Positions 23,154 to 33,830 of a DNA stretch of 45,906 nt are shown piece by piece. The notes beneath the pieces were generated by a model. It was not told where the DNA came from and did no database searches. It saw only the letters and a list, made by a program, of their open reading frames with translations. The stretch's first letter is position 1. Each line of letters opens with the position of its first letter. The translations under genes and the position numbers were made by a program. The stretch is taken from positions 1-45,906 of the forward strand of contig JAFGAC010000193.1 in assembly GCA_016933835.1 (NCBI GenBank), written 5' to 3'. Origin of the DNA: Clostridiales bacterium. GTDB taxonomy: Bacteria; Bacillota; Clostridia; Peptostreptococcales; Acidaminobacteraceae.

Positions 23154-24356
23154 TTAGAATGCAAATTTCAAATAATTTTTAGGATCAACCGGAACACCTA
23201 ATTTTCTAACTTCAAAATGCAAATGCGGACCTGTACTTGTACCAGAATTTCCACTCAGACCAATTTTTTCACCTTTAAAAACTTTATCTCCAACTTTCAC
23301 ATATGTTTTGCTAAGGTGAGCATATACTGTTTCCATATTTGCACCATGATCTATTTTAATCATTGTTCCATAGCCACTGCTATAGCCAACAGAAATTACT
23401 TTTCCACCATCGGCGGCATATATCGGCGTCCCCATCGGCAAAGCAATATCAATGCCTGTATGTCTTCTGTAATCATGATAAATAGGATGATATCTCATTC
23501 CAAAATCTGATGTGACAGTACCTCTATTTGTATCAAATGGATAACTAAAAGTTCCTGTACCTATTTTAGGTGGCGGATCTTTAGTTCCTCTGTAAACAAC
23601 CTTTGTTTTAGGTTCTTTTATGACAGTTTCTGATAAAATTTCTCTTTTAGATTCAATTCCATTTTCTTTATAGACATCAGCGACAATCTCGAGTTCTCCA
23701 TAAACACCGTTAATTTTAGTCCTCTGATCTCCTTTATAATAAGAAGCGGAATCTTCATAAACAACTTCATAATCTATATTTTTAGAGTAAGTAGCTTCTT
23801 CTACAGTAATCACTGTAATGAGTGGTTTAGGCACAATCAAACTGATTTCTTGGCCTATTTGGAGTCTTTCAGGAACAACAGCAGGGTTTGCAGCCAATAA
23901 ATTATCAACTGAAATGCCATACATTTCTGAAATTACCCAAAAATTTTCACCTGATTCTACTTCATGTATTTTTCTTTCGTTTGTACCCTTTAAAATATAC
24001 TCCATCAATTCATCTTCAGCATATACCATATCCTGGTCGACTACCCTTATGGGATCTTTTGAAATGCTTACATCTTCTTTAAAACTCACATTCAGTATTT
24101 CAGTATTCCCATCGAGATACATCGTTTTCAATCTCGCTAAGATATCTTGTGCTTCTTCTTTGGTTTCAGTGTACCCAATCGGATTTTCATTAATGAAAAT
24201 TCCATATTTTTGTATATTGACAGATGAAAATTTCTCAATATTATTAACTAAGTAATTTGCATTTACACTATCAGCATATGTAAAACTCACACCAAAAATC
24301 GCCGTCGTAATTAACAACGAAGTGACAAACTTCAATATAATGGTTTTATTGTTCAT
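23154..24356 (-). CDS. LysM-G5-M23 cell-wall peptidase
   Basis: 400 residues from the ATG at 24356, with AAGGAG 8 bases upstream; the longer in-frame start has no site. A signal peptide (FVTSLLITTAIFGVSFTYA) ends near residue 28. A LysM domain follows (about 128-175, VESGENFWVISEMYGISVDN), then a G5 domain (about 180-260). The C-terminal M23 (LytM) domain has HTGIDIALPMGTPIYAADGG, the H-x-H pair in PHLHFEVR and the first His/Asp set in YHDYRRHTGID. It is expected to cut peptidoglycan cross-bridges or to act as a LytM activator at the wall. Placed just upstream of walR, a gene type WalR commonly controls. Separate transcript. Confidence 0.93.
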   Translation of the reverse strand: MNNKTIILKFVTSLLITTAIFGVSFTYADSVNANYLVNNIEKFSSVNIQKYGIFINENPIGYTETKEEAQDILARLKTMYLDGNTEILNVSFKEDVSISKDPIRVVDQDMVYAEDELMEYILKGTNERKIHEVESGENFWVISEMYGISVDNLLAANPAVVPERLQIGQEISLIVPKPLITVITVEEATYSKNIDYEVVYEDSASYYKGDQRTKINGVYGELEIVADVYKENGIESKREILSETVIKEPKTKVVYRGTKDPPPKIGTGTFSYPFDTNRGTVTSDFGMRYHPIYHDYRRHTGIDIALPMGTPIYAADGGKVISVGYSSGYGTMIKIDHGANMETVYAHLSKTYVKVGDKVFKGEKIGLSGNSGTSTGPHLHFEVRKLGVPVDPKNYLKFAF

Positions 24357-24386
24357 AAATAAACTCCTTATTTTAGTTTCAAAAAT

Positions 24387-24462
24387 AGTATACCACAAAA
24401 AATAACTATTGAAGTTACAAGTTTATTAAATTTTTTAATAAACAGCCAGATTATGTTATAAT
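24387..24462. promoter_or_regulatory. Divergent promoter region, M23 peptidase / dnaD
   Basis: Minus-strand -10 TATACT (24387-24392) serves the peptidase. Plus-strand -10 TATAAT (24457-24462) serves dnaD. Between them lies a perfect inverted repeat GTTTATTAAA / TTTAATAAAC (24421-24430 and 24434-24443), a possible operator or a hairpin overlapping the dnaD -35. Confidence 0.55.
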
Positions 24463-24489
24463 ATTCATACAAAGAATAGGTGGTGTACA

Positions 24490-25476
24490 ATGAGTTTTAA
24501 AATAAAAACGCCTGATTTTGATTTAGGAACTATTGAGATTGAAAATATATTCATCAATGACTTTATGCCATCTGCTGATGGTCTTTATGTCAAAGTCTAT
24601 TTGATGGCACTAAAACTAGCAAAAGATCACAATGAAAGTGAGAAATTCGGAAATGAAACTCTTTCTAATATATTGAACGTTCCACTTTCTGATGTTATTC
24701 AAGCTTGGAAATATTGGCAATCAAAATCCGTTGTAAATATAATCAATGTCATCAACGATACGCATTTTGATGTAGAATTTGTGACCCTTAGGCAACTTTT
24801 TATAGATAAAAATTACTACAGCCCACATAAAAGTCAAGATTTGATTGTAAAATCTGTAAAAACAAAACGTTACAATTCACTTTTTGAAAGAATCAATGAA
24901 AAATTAGGAAACGAATTGCAAGCAAATGAAAGACTGCAGCTCATGACATTCTTGGATGAAAACGAACTTTCCGATGACTTAGTAGTAGAAGCCTTCAATT
25001 CATTGAAACGTGGGGCATATACCAATCGCATCACTACGGTAAAAAAGCGTCTTTTCAACTGGGTTGACTTAAATATCAAAACAGTAGATGATTTAGTAAA
25101 TTACACAGAGAAAACAAGTGAAAAATATGTAAATTATAAAAAAATATTGGAATCCTTGGGTTTCCCTTGGGCCAATCCTTCTTCCGGTGATATTCAAGTT
25201 ATCGATAAATGGTTGTTGGAATTCAAATTCGAGATGAGTTTTATACTAGACACAATTATAGAGATTACAAAGAAAACAAGAAATCCAAGTATGAATTATT
25301 TAGATAAAGTCTTTTCTAATATATTCAACGGAGAAGAAAAACCTGTTTATAAAAAAACTGCTGAAAAAAAAGCCATTAAAAAGAACGCTTTTCATAATTA
25401 CAGCACTGACGAAGAACAAAATTTATCTGAACAAGAACTAGAAAAACTGTTAGTAAAAAATTTGAAATCTAGGTGA
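24490..25476 (+). CDS. dnaD: DnaD/DnaB-domain replication initiation protein
   Basis: 328 residues. The N-terminal winged-helix-like DDBH1 region (about 25-100, LKLAKDHNESEKFGNETLSN) is followed by a DDBH2 domain (about 215-300, KILESLGFPWANPSSGDIQV) with the WLLEFKFEMSFILDTI signature and a C-terminal basic tail. These proteins help load the replicative helicase at oriC and restart sites in low-GC Gram-positives. Five bases upstream of the dnaI-like loader gene, so translated together. Whether it corresponds to B. subtilis DnaB or DnaD cannot be told, as both share these domains. GGTGGTG-type site upstream. Confidence 0.85.
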   Translation: MSFKIKTPDFDLGTIEIENIFINDFMPSADGLYVKVYLMALKLAKDHNESEKFGNETLSNILNVPLSDVIQAWKYWQSKSVVNIINVINDTHFDVEFVTLRQLFIDKNYYSPHKSQDLIVKSVKTKRYNSLFERINEKLGNELQANERLQLMTFLDENELSDDLVVEAFNSLKRGAYTNRITTVKKRLFNWVDLNIKTVDDLVNYTEKTSEKYVNYKKILESLGFPWANPSSGDIQVIDKWLLEFKFEMSFILDTIIEITKKTRNPSMNYLDKVFSNIFNGEEKPVYKKTAEKKAIKKNAFHNYSTDEEQNLSEQELEKLLVKNLKSR

Positions 25477-25480
25477 TTAA

Positions 25481-26461
25481 ATGCTTCCCAATAATTTAAC
25501 AAGAAATATACTGCTTGAATATGAGGCCATCCGTGATAGCAATTCAAGAATATATGATGAAAGAATAAAAATGTTGTACTCAAAATATCCAAGGCTGAAG
25601 CAAATTATGCAGACTTTAGAAGCCTTAGGTTTAGAACTTACTGCTTCCGTCCTCAGTTCTCCAAAAAATGCAGAAAATATGATTAGAGAGTTTGAAGAAA
25701 ATACACAGCAGCTTCTTAAAGAGAGAGCTTATATTTTATCCAAAAATCAAATACCTGCCAATTTATTGGATGTTCCTTATAATTGTCCACTTTGCAAGGA
25801 TACCGGATATCTTGAAAATAATAAAAAATGCAAATGTTTTACTCAAAAAATGGTTAATCATCTATATGATATGTCAAATATAAAATTGGCCATAGAAAGA
25901 GAAAACTTCAACACATTCAATGTTGATATCTTTTCATCTGCTGATCACTCTGAAGGACTTTCTCAAAAAGACAACATCACTCAAATACTGAGTTCAGTGG
26001 AATCATATGTATACAATTTCTCACCTGAAAGAAGCAAGAATTTACTTTTCTATGGACCGACAGGTCAGGGAAAGACTTTCTTTTGTAATGCCATTTCAAA
26101 GAATTTAATGGACAAGGGTTTTTTAGTGATTTACCAGACAGCTTTCAAACTTATCGATATCATTGAAAAATACAGATTTTCAAATAAAGATTCAAATTCA
26201 CAAAATCAATACCAATTGCTTTTCGATGCAGACCTGCTGATTATCGATGATTTAGGCACAGAATTCAACAATTCTTTCACCAACGCAGAAATTTTCAACA
26301 TCATCAATGGCAGACTGTTGGCAAATAAACCCATTATCATATCAACCAACTTAAGTCTGGGAGAAATAGAAAAAGTATACAGCAATAGAGTTTCATCAAG
26401 AATCTATGGCAATTTTGAAATATTCAAATTTTATGGACCTGATGTCCGTTGGAGCAAATAA
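25481..26461 (+). CDS. dnaI: Helicase-loader ATPase, DnaI/DnaC type
   Basis: 326 residues. The N-terminal part carries a zinc-type cluster CPLCKDTGY (102-110) with CKC (117-119), as in DnaI. The AAA+ core has Walker A GPTGQGKT (192-199), Walker B LLIIDDLGTE (about 253-262), sensor-1 IISTNL and the arginine-finger-like SRIYGNFEIFKFYGPDVR. It would load DnaB helicase onto DNA with the DnaD-type partner encoded immediately upstream. The replicative helicase dnaB itself lies 3.7 kb downstream on the other strand. A terminator overlaps its stop codon. Confidence 0.92.
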   Translation: MLPNNLTRNILLEYEAIRDSNSRIYDERIKMLYSKYPRLKQIMQTLEALGLELTASVLSSPKNAENMIREFEENTQQLLKERAYILSKNQIPANLLDVPYNCPLCKDTGYLENNKKCKCFTQKMVNHLYDMSNIKLAIERENFNTFNVDIFSSADHSEGLSQKDNITQILSSVESYVYNFSPERSKNLLFYGPTGQGKTFFCNAISKNLMDKGFLVIYQTAFKLIDIIEKYRFSNKDSNSQNQYQLLFDADLLIIDDLGTEFNNSFTNAEIFNIINGRLLANKPIIISTNLSLGEIEKVYSNRVSSRIYGNFEIFKFYGPDVRWSK

Positions 26462-26486
26462 GCTGCGCATAATGCGCAGCTTATTT
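26456..26486 (+). terminator. Terminator of the dnaD-dnaI operon
   Basis: AAATAAGCTGCGCA-TAA-TGCGCAGCTTATTT, a perfect 14-bp stem that includes the dnaI stop codon in its left arm. It is followed by C rather than a long T run, but the stem is strong. Confidence 0.75.
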
Positions 26487-26517
26487 CAGATAGCAAGGCA
26501 AATCCATTATTTATTTT

Positions 26518-26952
26518 TTAGTCAACGTCTCCTATTTGATAACCAAAGTTCTTTTCTCTAGAATCAAAAGGTGTACTGACAATTGACTCACCATCAACAA
26601 CCCCATCAGTCTCTGAAATCAAAGTATATTCTTCATACTGCTCAGGCGCAATCAAAGTGTAGCAAGTATCTGTTCTAGCTACTAATTTGAAATACCCGTT
26701 TTCATCAGTGAATGTAGGCGCTACATCTTCAGCTACTGTCAATAGAATTGGAACACCCTCAATTCCATAATCATCGCCATCGAATATAGCATTTCTATTG
26801 TAGTCAACAAATACTCTCCCACTTATTTCAGCTTGAATTACTTTAACTTGGTGTTTTTTCAAGTCTTCTCCTTGTCTTGCAAATGACATACCCATCAACG
26901 ACAAGACCAGTATGATAATCAAAATCATTATCATTACCCGTTTAAAATTCAT
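26518..26952 (-). CDS. Small exported protein with SdrD-B-like beta repeat
   Basis: 144 residues. A signal sequence (MILIIILVLSLMGMSFA) ends near residue 25. The rest is one SdrD B-like or carboxypeptidase-regulatory-like beta domain, seen as ISGRVFVDYNRNAIFDGDD, YGIEGVPILLTV, FTDENGYFKLVA. The DYNRNAIFDGDD stretch has the calcium-binding spacing of Cna-B/SdrD-B modules. No sortase motif or membrane anchor is visible. It stands alone between dnaI and purA, convergent with the first. Function unknown; a surface or secreted calcium-stabilised protein is the plausible reading. Confidence 0.75.
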   Translation of the reverse strand: MNFKRVMIMILIIILVLSLMGMSFARQGEDLKKHQVKVIQAEISGRVFVDYNRNAIFDGDDYGIEGVPILLTVAEDVAPTFTDENGYFKLVARTDTCYTLIAPEQYEEYTLISETDGVVDGESIVSTPFDSREKNFGYQIGDVD

Positions 26953-27080
26953 TACCTCATCTCCAATTTCTCTAAAATCCGCCCCACTATCCTTAAATTA
27001 TTTTATACCCCCTGTAATAATCATTTACTTTCATATAGAATTTTAAAATACTTTCTTTATATTTCTTTAATTTATTAATA

Positions 27081-27115
27081 GAAAAAACCGCATCAACTTT
27101 TGCAGTCTGCGGTTT
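27081..27115 (-). terminator. purA terminator
   Basis: AAACCGCA (27085-27092) / TGCGGTTT (27108-27115). On the minus strand the stem is followed by a run of T. Twelve bases beyond the purA stop. Confidence 0.85.
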
Positions 27116-27127
27116 CTTTAATGCTCA

Positions 27128-28444
<1,317 letters not shown>

Positions 28445-28493
28445 TTATCAAAGCTAATTAAATACGTCAATACTCGAATCATTTTTATTTTTT

Positions 28494-28601
28494 TTATTTT
28501 TTTGTTTGTGTTTTTATTTTAAGAATACACTCTTTACAGATATAACCTTTCTTAAATGCAACAACCTCCACAGAACTACCACATATTGTACATGTTTTCA
28601 T
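28494..28601 (-). CDS. 35-residue zinc-ribbon miniprotein
   Basis: A short frame from the ATG at 28601 to TAA at 28494, preceded by a strong GGGGG site 8 bases upstream. The protein begins MKTCTICGSSVEVVAFKKGY and then has ICKECILK. The two CxxC pairs (Cys4/Cys7 and Cys22/Cys25) make a four-Cys zinc site, as in treble-clef or rubredoxin-like knuckles. It ends in a basic KIKTQTKK tail, so nucleic-acid binding is possible. It lies between purA and the GNAT gene, all on the same strand. Function unknown; its reality is backed by motif spacing and ribosome binding site. Confidence 0.7.
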   Translation of the reverse strand: MKTCTICGSSVEVVAFKKGYICKECILKIKTQTKK

Positions 28602-28648
28602 TTTATATACCCCCTTTATTATATAGGTGTATATAAATTTCCATTTTG

Positions 28649-29179
28649 TTACAAATATTTTTCCATTTTTACGTATTTACCGTATAATTTACCATTTTTC
28701 TTTAAAAAATCTTCATCTCCGTCATCAATATCATTGATAATGTCTTGATTTTCAAATAATTTATATTCTATCTTGCTTGCTTTAAAGCCCAATTTAACAT
28801 AGGCTTTATACGCTCTATTGTTGTATGTTGAAACATAGAGATATACTTTTCTGAATTTTACCCGCTTCAGTACTTCAACAATGGTCAAGTATCCATATCC
28901 TTTTGAAACATAATTCATATCAAAAATGACACCAAGTTCCGCTCTGTTGAAAAGATAATTAATTTTTTTGAAAGTTACAAAACCAATTAATAATTCATCG
29001 ACAAAAGCGCCAAATGCCTTGACACCTAGTGCATCTACTTTGTATTGATACCAAATTTTAAAATCAGAAGGTTCTGTATAGGGGAAATTGAAATGAAGAT
29101 ATCTTGGATCTGTGAATTTCCCCCATTTCATCATTGTCTGTACATCTTCAAGTTTTATATCTCTGATTTTAAATCCCAT
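28649..29179 (-). CDS. GNAT-family N-acetyltransferase
   Basis: 176 residues. It starts MGFKIRDIKLEDVQTMMKWG, with the RimI/RimL-like opening strand and helix. The acetyl-CoA site is marked by the AELGVIFDMNYVSKGYGYLT segment (motif A, here with S-K-G-Y-G in place of the common R-G-x-G-x-G/A). KVYLYVSTYNNRAYKAYVKL and GF complete motif B. It acetylates an amine or a protein N-terminus; substrate unknown. Three bases behind dnaB on the same strand, so probably co-transcribed. The charged tail after residue 145 is extra. Confidence 0.85.
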   Translation of the reverse strand: MGFKIRDIKLEDVQTMMKWGKFTDPRYLHFNFPYTEPSDFKIWYQYKVDALGVKAFGAFVDELLIGFVTFKKINYLFNRAELGVIFDMNYVSKGYGYLTIVEVLKRVKFRKVYLYVSTYNNRAYKAYVKLGFKASKIEYKLFENQDIINDIDDGDEDFLKKNGKLYGKYVKMEKYL

Positions 29180-29182
29180 ACT

Positions 29183-30511
29183 TTATCCCTCTTGTCTTTG
29201 AAGACTTGCGAATTTCGTATATTGACCCAGCCATGCCAAATCAATTCTCCCCGTTTCACCATTTCTCTGTTTTGAAATTATAACTTCACCAATGTTTTTC
29301 TTTTCAGAATCTTCATGATAGTATTCGTCACGATATAAAAACATTACAATATCCGCATCCTGCTCGATTGCACCCGATTCTCTCAAGTCAGATAATATTG
29401 GTCTATGGTCGCTTCTAGCCTCTGGCGCTCTTGACAGCTGCGAAAGCGCAACAACCGGACAATCCATCTCCCTCGCCAATGCTTTCAATCCTCTTGATAT
29501 ACTTGATATTTCCTGTTGACGACTTTCACCCGGTGAATGTGAACTCATCAACTGCATATAGTCAATCATTATCAAATCAAGTCCATGTTCAAGTTTCAAC
29601 CTTCGAGATTTAGCTCTCATTTCGAGAACAGTTATACCCGGTGTATCATCGATAAATATTTTAGCTGTTGATAGCGAGGCCATCGCTTTAGCCATAGTTC
29701 CCCATTCATTCTCCTTCAATTGTCCTGTTCGTATGTTTTGTATAGGAATCAACGCTTCACTGGCGAGCATCCTTTGAACCAATTGTTCCTTGGCCATTTC
29801 AAGCGAAAATATCGCGACTGATTGTTTTTCTTTTACAGCCGCATTCTGGCAAACATTCAATGCAAAAGCAGTTTTACCCATAGACGGTCTCGCCGCAATC
29901 AAAACAAGATCCGATTTATGAAGACCATTTGTTTTTTTATCTATATCATGGAATCCTGTACTGATGCCAGTGATTGCGTTTGGATTCGCAGCAAGTCTCT
30001 CTATTTCATGAACTGTTTCCTGCAAAATTTCGCTGATACCCACTAATCCTTCTTTATTTTTCTTCTGAGATATATCAAAAATTGATTGCTCAGCCATTTC
30101 AAGAAGCGCATCAGCATCCTCTTTCTCATATCCTTTTTCAGCTATTTCAGTTGTAGCAATTATAAGTTTTCTCAGCATTGCTTTTTCTTCTATAATCTTT
30201 GCATATGACCTGGCATGAGAAGTAAAAACCCCCGCAGAAGTCAGTTCGGTCAAATATTCCATTCCGCCAATTGATTCCAGCTTAACAAAGCTGCTTAATT
30301 CTTCACTTAAGGTAACCATATCAATTGACACATTATGATTGAAAAGATTTATAATCGCTCGATGTATATGCTTGTGTTGATCCTTAAAATAGTCTGCTTC
30401 ACCAATAACATCAACAACATCAATAATTGCATCTTTATCTAAAATCATCGCACCCAGTACCGACTGCTCTGCTTCAATATTATGTGGCAGTTGTCTTATT
30501 TGTATAGCCAT
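29183..30511 (-). CDS. dnaB: Replicative DNA helicase DnaB
   Basis: 442 residues, normal for the hexameric 5'-3' helicase that unwinds DNA at the fork. The N-terminal domain (LPHNIEAEQSVLGAMILD) is followed by a linker and a RecA-like motor. The motor has Walker A AARPSMGKTAFALN (about 200-213), Walker B LDLIMIDYMQLM, QQEISSISRGLKALAREMD and the DLRESGAIEQDADIVMFLYR arginine-finger region. No intein. In many Firmicutes this gene directly follows rplI; here a moxR-DUF58-transglutaminase set intervenes. (The name follows the E. coli helicase; the B. subtilis equivalent is DnaC.). Confidence 0.97.
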   Translation of the reverse strand: MAIQIRQLPHNIEAEQSVLGAMILDKDAIIDVVDVIGEADYFKDQHKHIHRAIINLFNHNVSIDMVTLSEELSSFVKLESIGGMEYLTELTSAGVFTSHARSYAKIIEEKAMLRKLIIATTEIAEKGYEKEDADALLEMAEQSIFDISQKKNKEGLVGISEILQETVHEIERLAANPNAITGISTGFHDIDKKTNGLHKSDLVLIAARPSMGKTAFALNVCQNAAVKEKQSVAIFSLEMAKEQLVQRMLASEALIPIQNIRTGQLKENEWGTMAKAMASLSTAKIFIDDTPGITVLEMRAKSRRLKLEHGLDLIMIDYMQLMSSHSPGESRQQEISSISRGLKALAREMDCPVVALSQLSRAPEARSDHRPILSDLRESGAIEQDADIVMFLYRDEYYHEDSEKKNIGEVIISKQRNGETGRIDLAWLGQYTKFASLQRQEG

Positions 30512-30522
30512 ATTTCCTCCTA

Positions 30523-32649
30523 TTATAGTTTCTCTTTAAAAAAATTTTTTCTATAATTGAAAAATTTGAAATTTCCAATTTTATTTTTAATCAACTTTTC
30601 AATAATTTCTATTTCCTTTATTATATAACTTTTTTCATCATCATCTATACTTAAAGATGAATAAAACATTTTTTGTATTATAGACATCACCTCGATACTC
30701 ATTTCATATCCTAATTTTATCCGCAAGAATTCTGAAATTATCTTTTCAGGAATATTTTCAACTATATTATCCTCTTTCTCAGCAATTTTCTGAAATAATT
30801 GAAACTTGTCTAGAAACGTCATTCTCTCCACGTCTCTTTTATATTTAATTCTATATAAGAATATGCACATAATCAATAAACTTGCAATACTAGACATCAC
30901 AATGATAGCTGCTGGTTTTCGCTTTACTGCTTCCACTTCTACTACTGTCGGCTCAAGACGCTCATCATCTGTTTCTCTTTCTTCTTTTCCTCCTCCTTTG
31001 TCTTCGTATTTTATTATATCAAAATTATAATCATATTCCGCTTCATCAACGTAATATGGCGTGGCTTCGATCGTTTGCCATTCATCATTTATGTATGCTT
31101 CCACCCATGCATGTGCACGATCTCCTGTTACTTCATAATAATCAGCATCGTTTTTTTCCAGTGAACTGATAAATCCTTCAACATATCTAGAAGGTATTTC
31201 ATTAATTCTCAACATAATTGCCATTGCCGTAGCAAAATATGTACAATATCCTTCTTTTGCCTCAAAAATGAAATAGTCTACAAACTCCTTATTCTCCGGG
31301 ACATCATCTACCAATAAAGTATACGAACTATTTGAAATCAAATATTGTTTTATATTATTTGCTTTGTCTATCGCATTACTTTCATCTGCACCTAATGATT
31401 TTGCCAAATCAATTAATCTTTCTGACAGATTTTCAGGTAATTGAAGATACCTATTTAAATCAATTTCCCTCTCTCTCATAATAGCTTCTGTCATAAATTC
31501 GATTTCATAATATTTCATTTTTCTTTCAAATGGATCTCTATGATAATAAAATACCTCATCTCTGTTCATAAATACTTTATTGATATTCAAATTGATATAC
31601 GAAACATTAAGAGGCACAAATATCACCCCCGAATCAAGCGCTTCATAATAGACGCTCATTGATTCAGCCTCTTGATTTCTAATCAACCATGAAATTCTGT
31701 TTACATATTCGTCATCTGTCTTCAACCAGTAATTCCCTGTATAATAATCCTTGACAGCACCTCGAAGATATTGCCCCCCAACATCACTCTCAACAAGCAT
31801 CATAACATCATAATTCCTCGAGACAATCCTCCCACCCAACTTATTTCTTTGAGGTTGATACATCGTTGATGCTAAATTGAAATAATAATTTTCTGAAACA
31901 TCTGTATATCCACTCCTTAAAGAAGTAAAGGCGGGCATGAAAGCTGATAGCTGTTCATTTATTTGCGTCAGCGGGAATACAGCGGCTACAATATTCGTAA
32001 TTGCAAGTATGACAACCGCTGCAACGACACTGTAAATAAAATGATTTCTATTTTGATATTTGTTTTGATAATTTATATTTCTTTTTAAAATACTGTAAAT
32101 CAGAAATCCAGTCAATCCAATCAAATACCATTTGAATGCAGCTAAAGAGATATCAACATATCTTATCCACTGGGCCATTATAAATAGTGTTGGAATAATC
32201 ACAAGGCTTTTTATTTTACTTTTTTTCATTAGTTTTACAAGCAAATATGTCACTGCCATAGCTGATACAATATACACTTCTTTTCCCAACAATTCAGGAA
32301 CTTCATCTAATTCGCCTGTATAAAATAAATGTGTGTCTTTTATAAAACGCAAGAGTGAATCCGCTTTTAAAAAAACATACAGTTTTTTCAAAATTTCAGA
32401 CAAATATACATTGAAAGTTACTAAATCAAAAAACGTCAGAAATAAAATACAGTATATTGCAATCGAGATACCGATTACAATCTTAAATATTTTTGAAAAT
32501 TTCATTGCAACTAAAACAATCATATAAACTGCAATTGTACTGATTAAAACAAATTGATAGCTGTATTTAAAAAGCAACGATTCACTTATCACCAAGAGTA
32601 CAGCATATACCATGACAAAACCGAAGAAATCAAAATATCTGTCATTCAT
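30523..32649 (-). CDS. Transglutaminase-like membrane protein (TgpA type)
   Basis: 708 residues. About six membrane helices fill the first 220 residues. Then follows a long outside domain with a transglutaminase-like fold: catalytic Cys in FEAKEGYCTYFATAMAIMLR, RYVEGFIS, His in GDRAHAWVEAYI and Asp/Glu region NDEWQTIEATP. A further helix (near 575-597) and a cytosolic C-terminal tail complete it. This is the TgpA/DUF3488-like arrangement, usually encoded with moxR and a DUF58 gene, as here. The set is thought to act in envelope maintenance; the biochemical job is unknown. It overlaps the DUF58 gene by 4 bases. Ends 11 bases before dnaB. Confidence 0.9.
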   Translation of the reverse strand: MNDRYFDFFGFVMVYAVLLVISESLLFKYSYQFVLISTIAVYMIVLVAMKFSKIFKIVIGISIAIYCILFLTFFDLVTFNVYLSEILKKLYVFLKADSLLRFIKDTHLFYTGELDEVPELLGKEVYIVSAMAVTYLLVKLMKKSKIKSLVIIPTLFIMAQWIRYVDISLAAFKWYLIGLTGFLIYSILKRNINYQNKYQNRNHFIYSVVAAVVILAITNIVAAVFPLTQINEQLSAFMPAFTSLRSGYTDVSENYYFNLASTMYQPQRNKLGGRIVSRNYDVMMLVESDVGGQYLRGAVKDYYTGNYWLKTDDEYVNRISWLIRNQEAESMSVYYEALDSGVIFVPLNVSYINLNINKVFMNRDEVFYYHRDPFERKMKYYEIEFMTEAIMREREIDLNRYLQLPENLSERLIDLAKSLGADESNAIDKANNIKQYLISNSSYTLLVDDVPENKEFVDYFIFEAKEGYCTYFATAMAIMLRINEIPSRYVEGFISSLEKNDADYYEVTGDRAHAWVEAYINDEWQTIEATPYYVDEAEYDYNFDIIKYEDKGGGKEERETDDERLEPTVVEVEAVKRKPAAIIVMSSIASLLIMCIFLYRIKYKRDVERMTFLDKFQLFQKIAEKEDNIVENIPEKIISEFLRIKLGYEMSIEVMSIIQKMFYSSLSIDDDEKSYIIKEIEIIEKLIKNKIGNFKFFNYRKNFFKEKL

Positions 32650-33830
32650 ATCCTTTCCCCCAGTTTATCAACTATATTTTCCTCAAGCCCTATTATCTTA
32701 TAGTCAATGATATTTTCTTCAATATAATTATATTTATTAGTAGTATCTTCTAAAAATATACCAAAAATCTTATATTGTTTTCTTTTCAGCTGATTAAATA
32801 TTTTATTTAGCTTGTATTCTATTTTAGGACCTATTATAAATATAACTGAGCCATATGTCAGCTTGCATGCATCACTGAGTATAAAATTCTCATTTCCCAC
32901 AACACCATTTACAGAGAATCCTATAAGCGCTTTAAGAAAACGATCAAATTGACTTAGATTTTTTCCATTTATATTTTTTTTCTTGTCAAAATCCAGATAA
33001 GTCAGAGTTACCTCAAAGTCATTTCTTAAATAAAATTTAATAACACTAGCTGCTATTTCCACTATTTTTTCATCTTGTTCAGGTAAAATATCTTTATCGT
33101 AATTCCCGACATAACTGTCAAGATATATAGTCACTTTACCTGATGCGGATAAATTATATTCTTTCACAAATAATTCTCTATTTTTAGCTGTCAATTTCCA
33201 GTCTATTCGCTTGAAACTATCCCCTGGAACATATTTTCTTAAATTTTTTATATTGGTTAAATCTTCGAATACTTTTATATTTACATTATTTCTTCCATAC
33301 ATCTCTCTATAGGGCAGCATTAATTTTTCAATGTCATAGACGCGAGGAAAGACAGTCAGGTCAATTTCACGGTCAAAAATGATTGTTTTTGAAAATATGT
33401 TAAGAGGATCTTTTATTTCTACTTGTACTTTCCCTACACGATAATAACCTCTATGTTTCAATTGGATTTGGTGCTTCAAATTTATAAACTGATAAGGTTT
33501 AAAAAATATTTTTTCTGCAGGATAAATCGATTCTCCTAGGGATTTTGAAAGAAAAGTAGTGATGACAGTGTTTACTATCGGCAAAATACCGTTATTGCTT
33601 AATTTATATTGAATGCATAGCATTTCGCCTACTGTGCCTGTTTTTGCACTAGAAAAAAACATATGAGCAATATTTTTTTTATTTATCCTCAAATGCACAA
33701 AACTGAATCCTATTGTCGTGAGCGCAGCAAAAAGAAGGAAATATTGAAATTCTCCTCCCGATATTATTGCATTTCCTGTTAATACTATTAATACTACTGC
33801 CAATACTTTATTTTTTTCCAACTTTCTCAT
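32646..33830 (-). CDS. DUF58 domain protein
   Basis: About 394 residues from the ATG at 33830 with AAGGA upstream; the longer TTG start sits on that site. Two N-terminal membrane helices are followed by a beta region. Then comes the DUF58 core with the hallmark LRKYVPGDSFKRIDWKLTAK, followed by a vWA-like fold (TIYLDSYVG metal-site-like strand). DUF58 proteins pair with MoxR AAA ATPases, much as vWA partners do. Overlaps the end of moxR by 23 bases and the transglutaminase gene by 4, so the three are one operon. Confidence 0.9.
   Translation of the reverse strand: MRKLEKNKVLAVVLIVLTGNAIISGGEFQYFLLFAALTTIGFSFVHLRINKKNIAHMFFSSAKTGTVGEMLCIQYKLSNNGILPIVNTVITTFLSKSLGESIYPAEKIFFKPYQFINLKHQIQLKHRGYYRVGKVQVEIKDPLNIFSKTIIFDREIDLTVFPRVYDIEKLMLPYREMYGRNNVNIKVFEDLTNIKNLRKYVPGDSFKRIDWKLTAKNRELFVKEYNLSASGKVTIYLDSYVGNYDKDILPEQDEKIVEIAASVIKFYLRNDFEVTLTYLDFDKKKNINGKNLSQFDRFLKALIGFSVNGVVGNENFILSDACKLTYGSVIFIIGPKIEYKLNKIFNQLKRKQYKIFGIFLEDTTNKYNYIEENIIDYKIIGLEENIVDKLGERI

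Noticed and set aside
22391-23164. Longer WalR start at 23164
   Set aside because: The extension translates through a perfect terminator palindrome and a -10 box. The ATG at 23089 has a good ribosome binding site and matches family starts.
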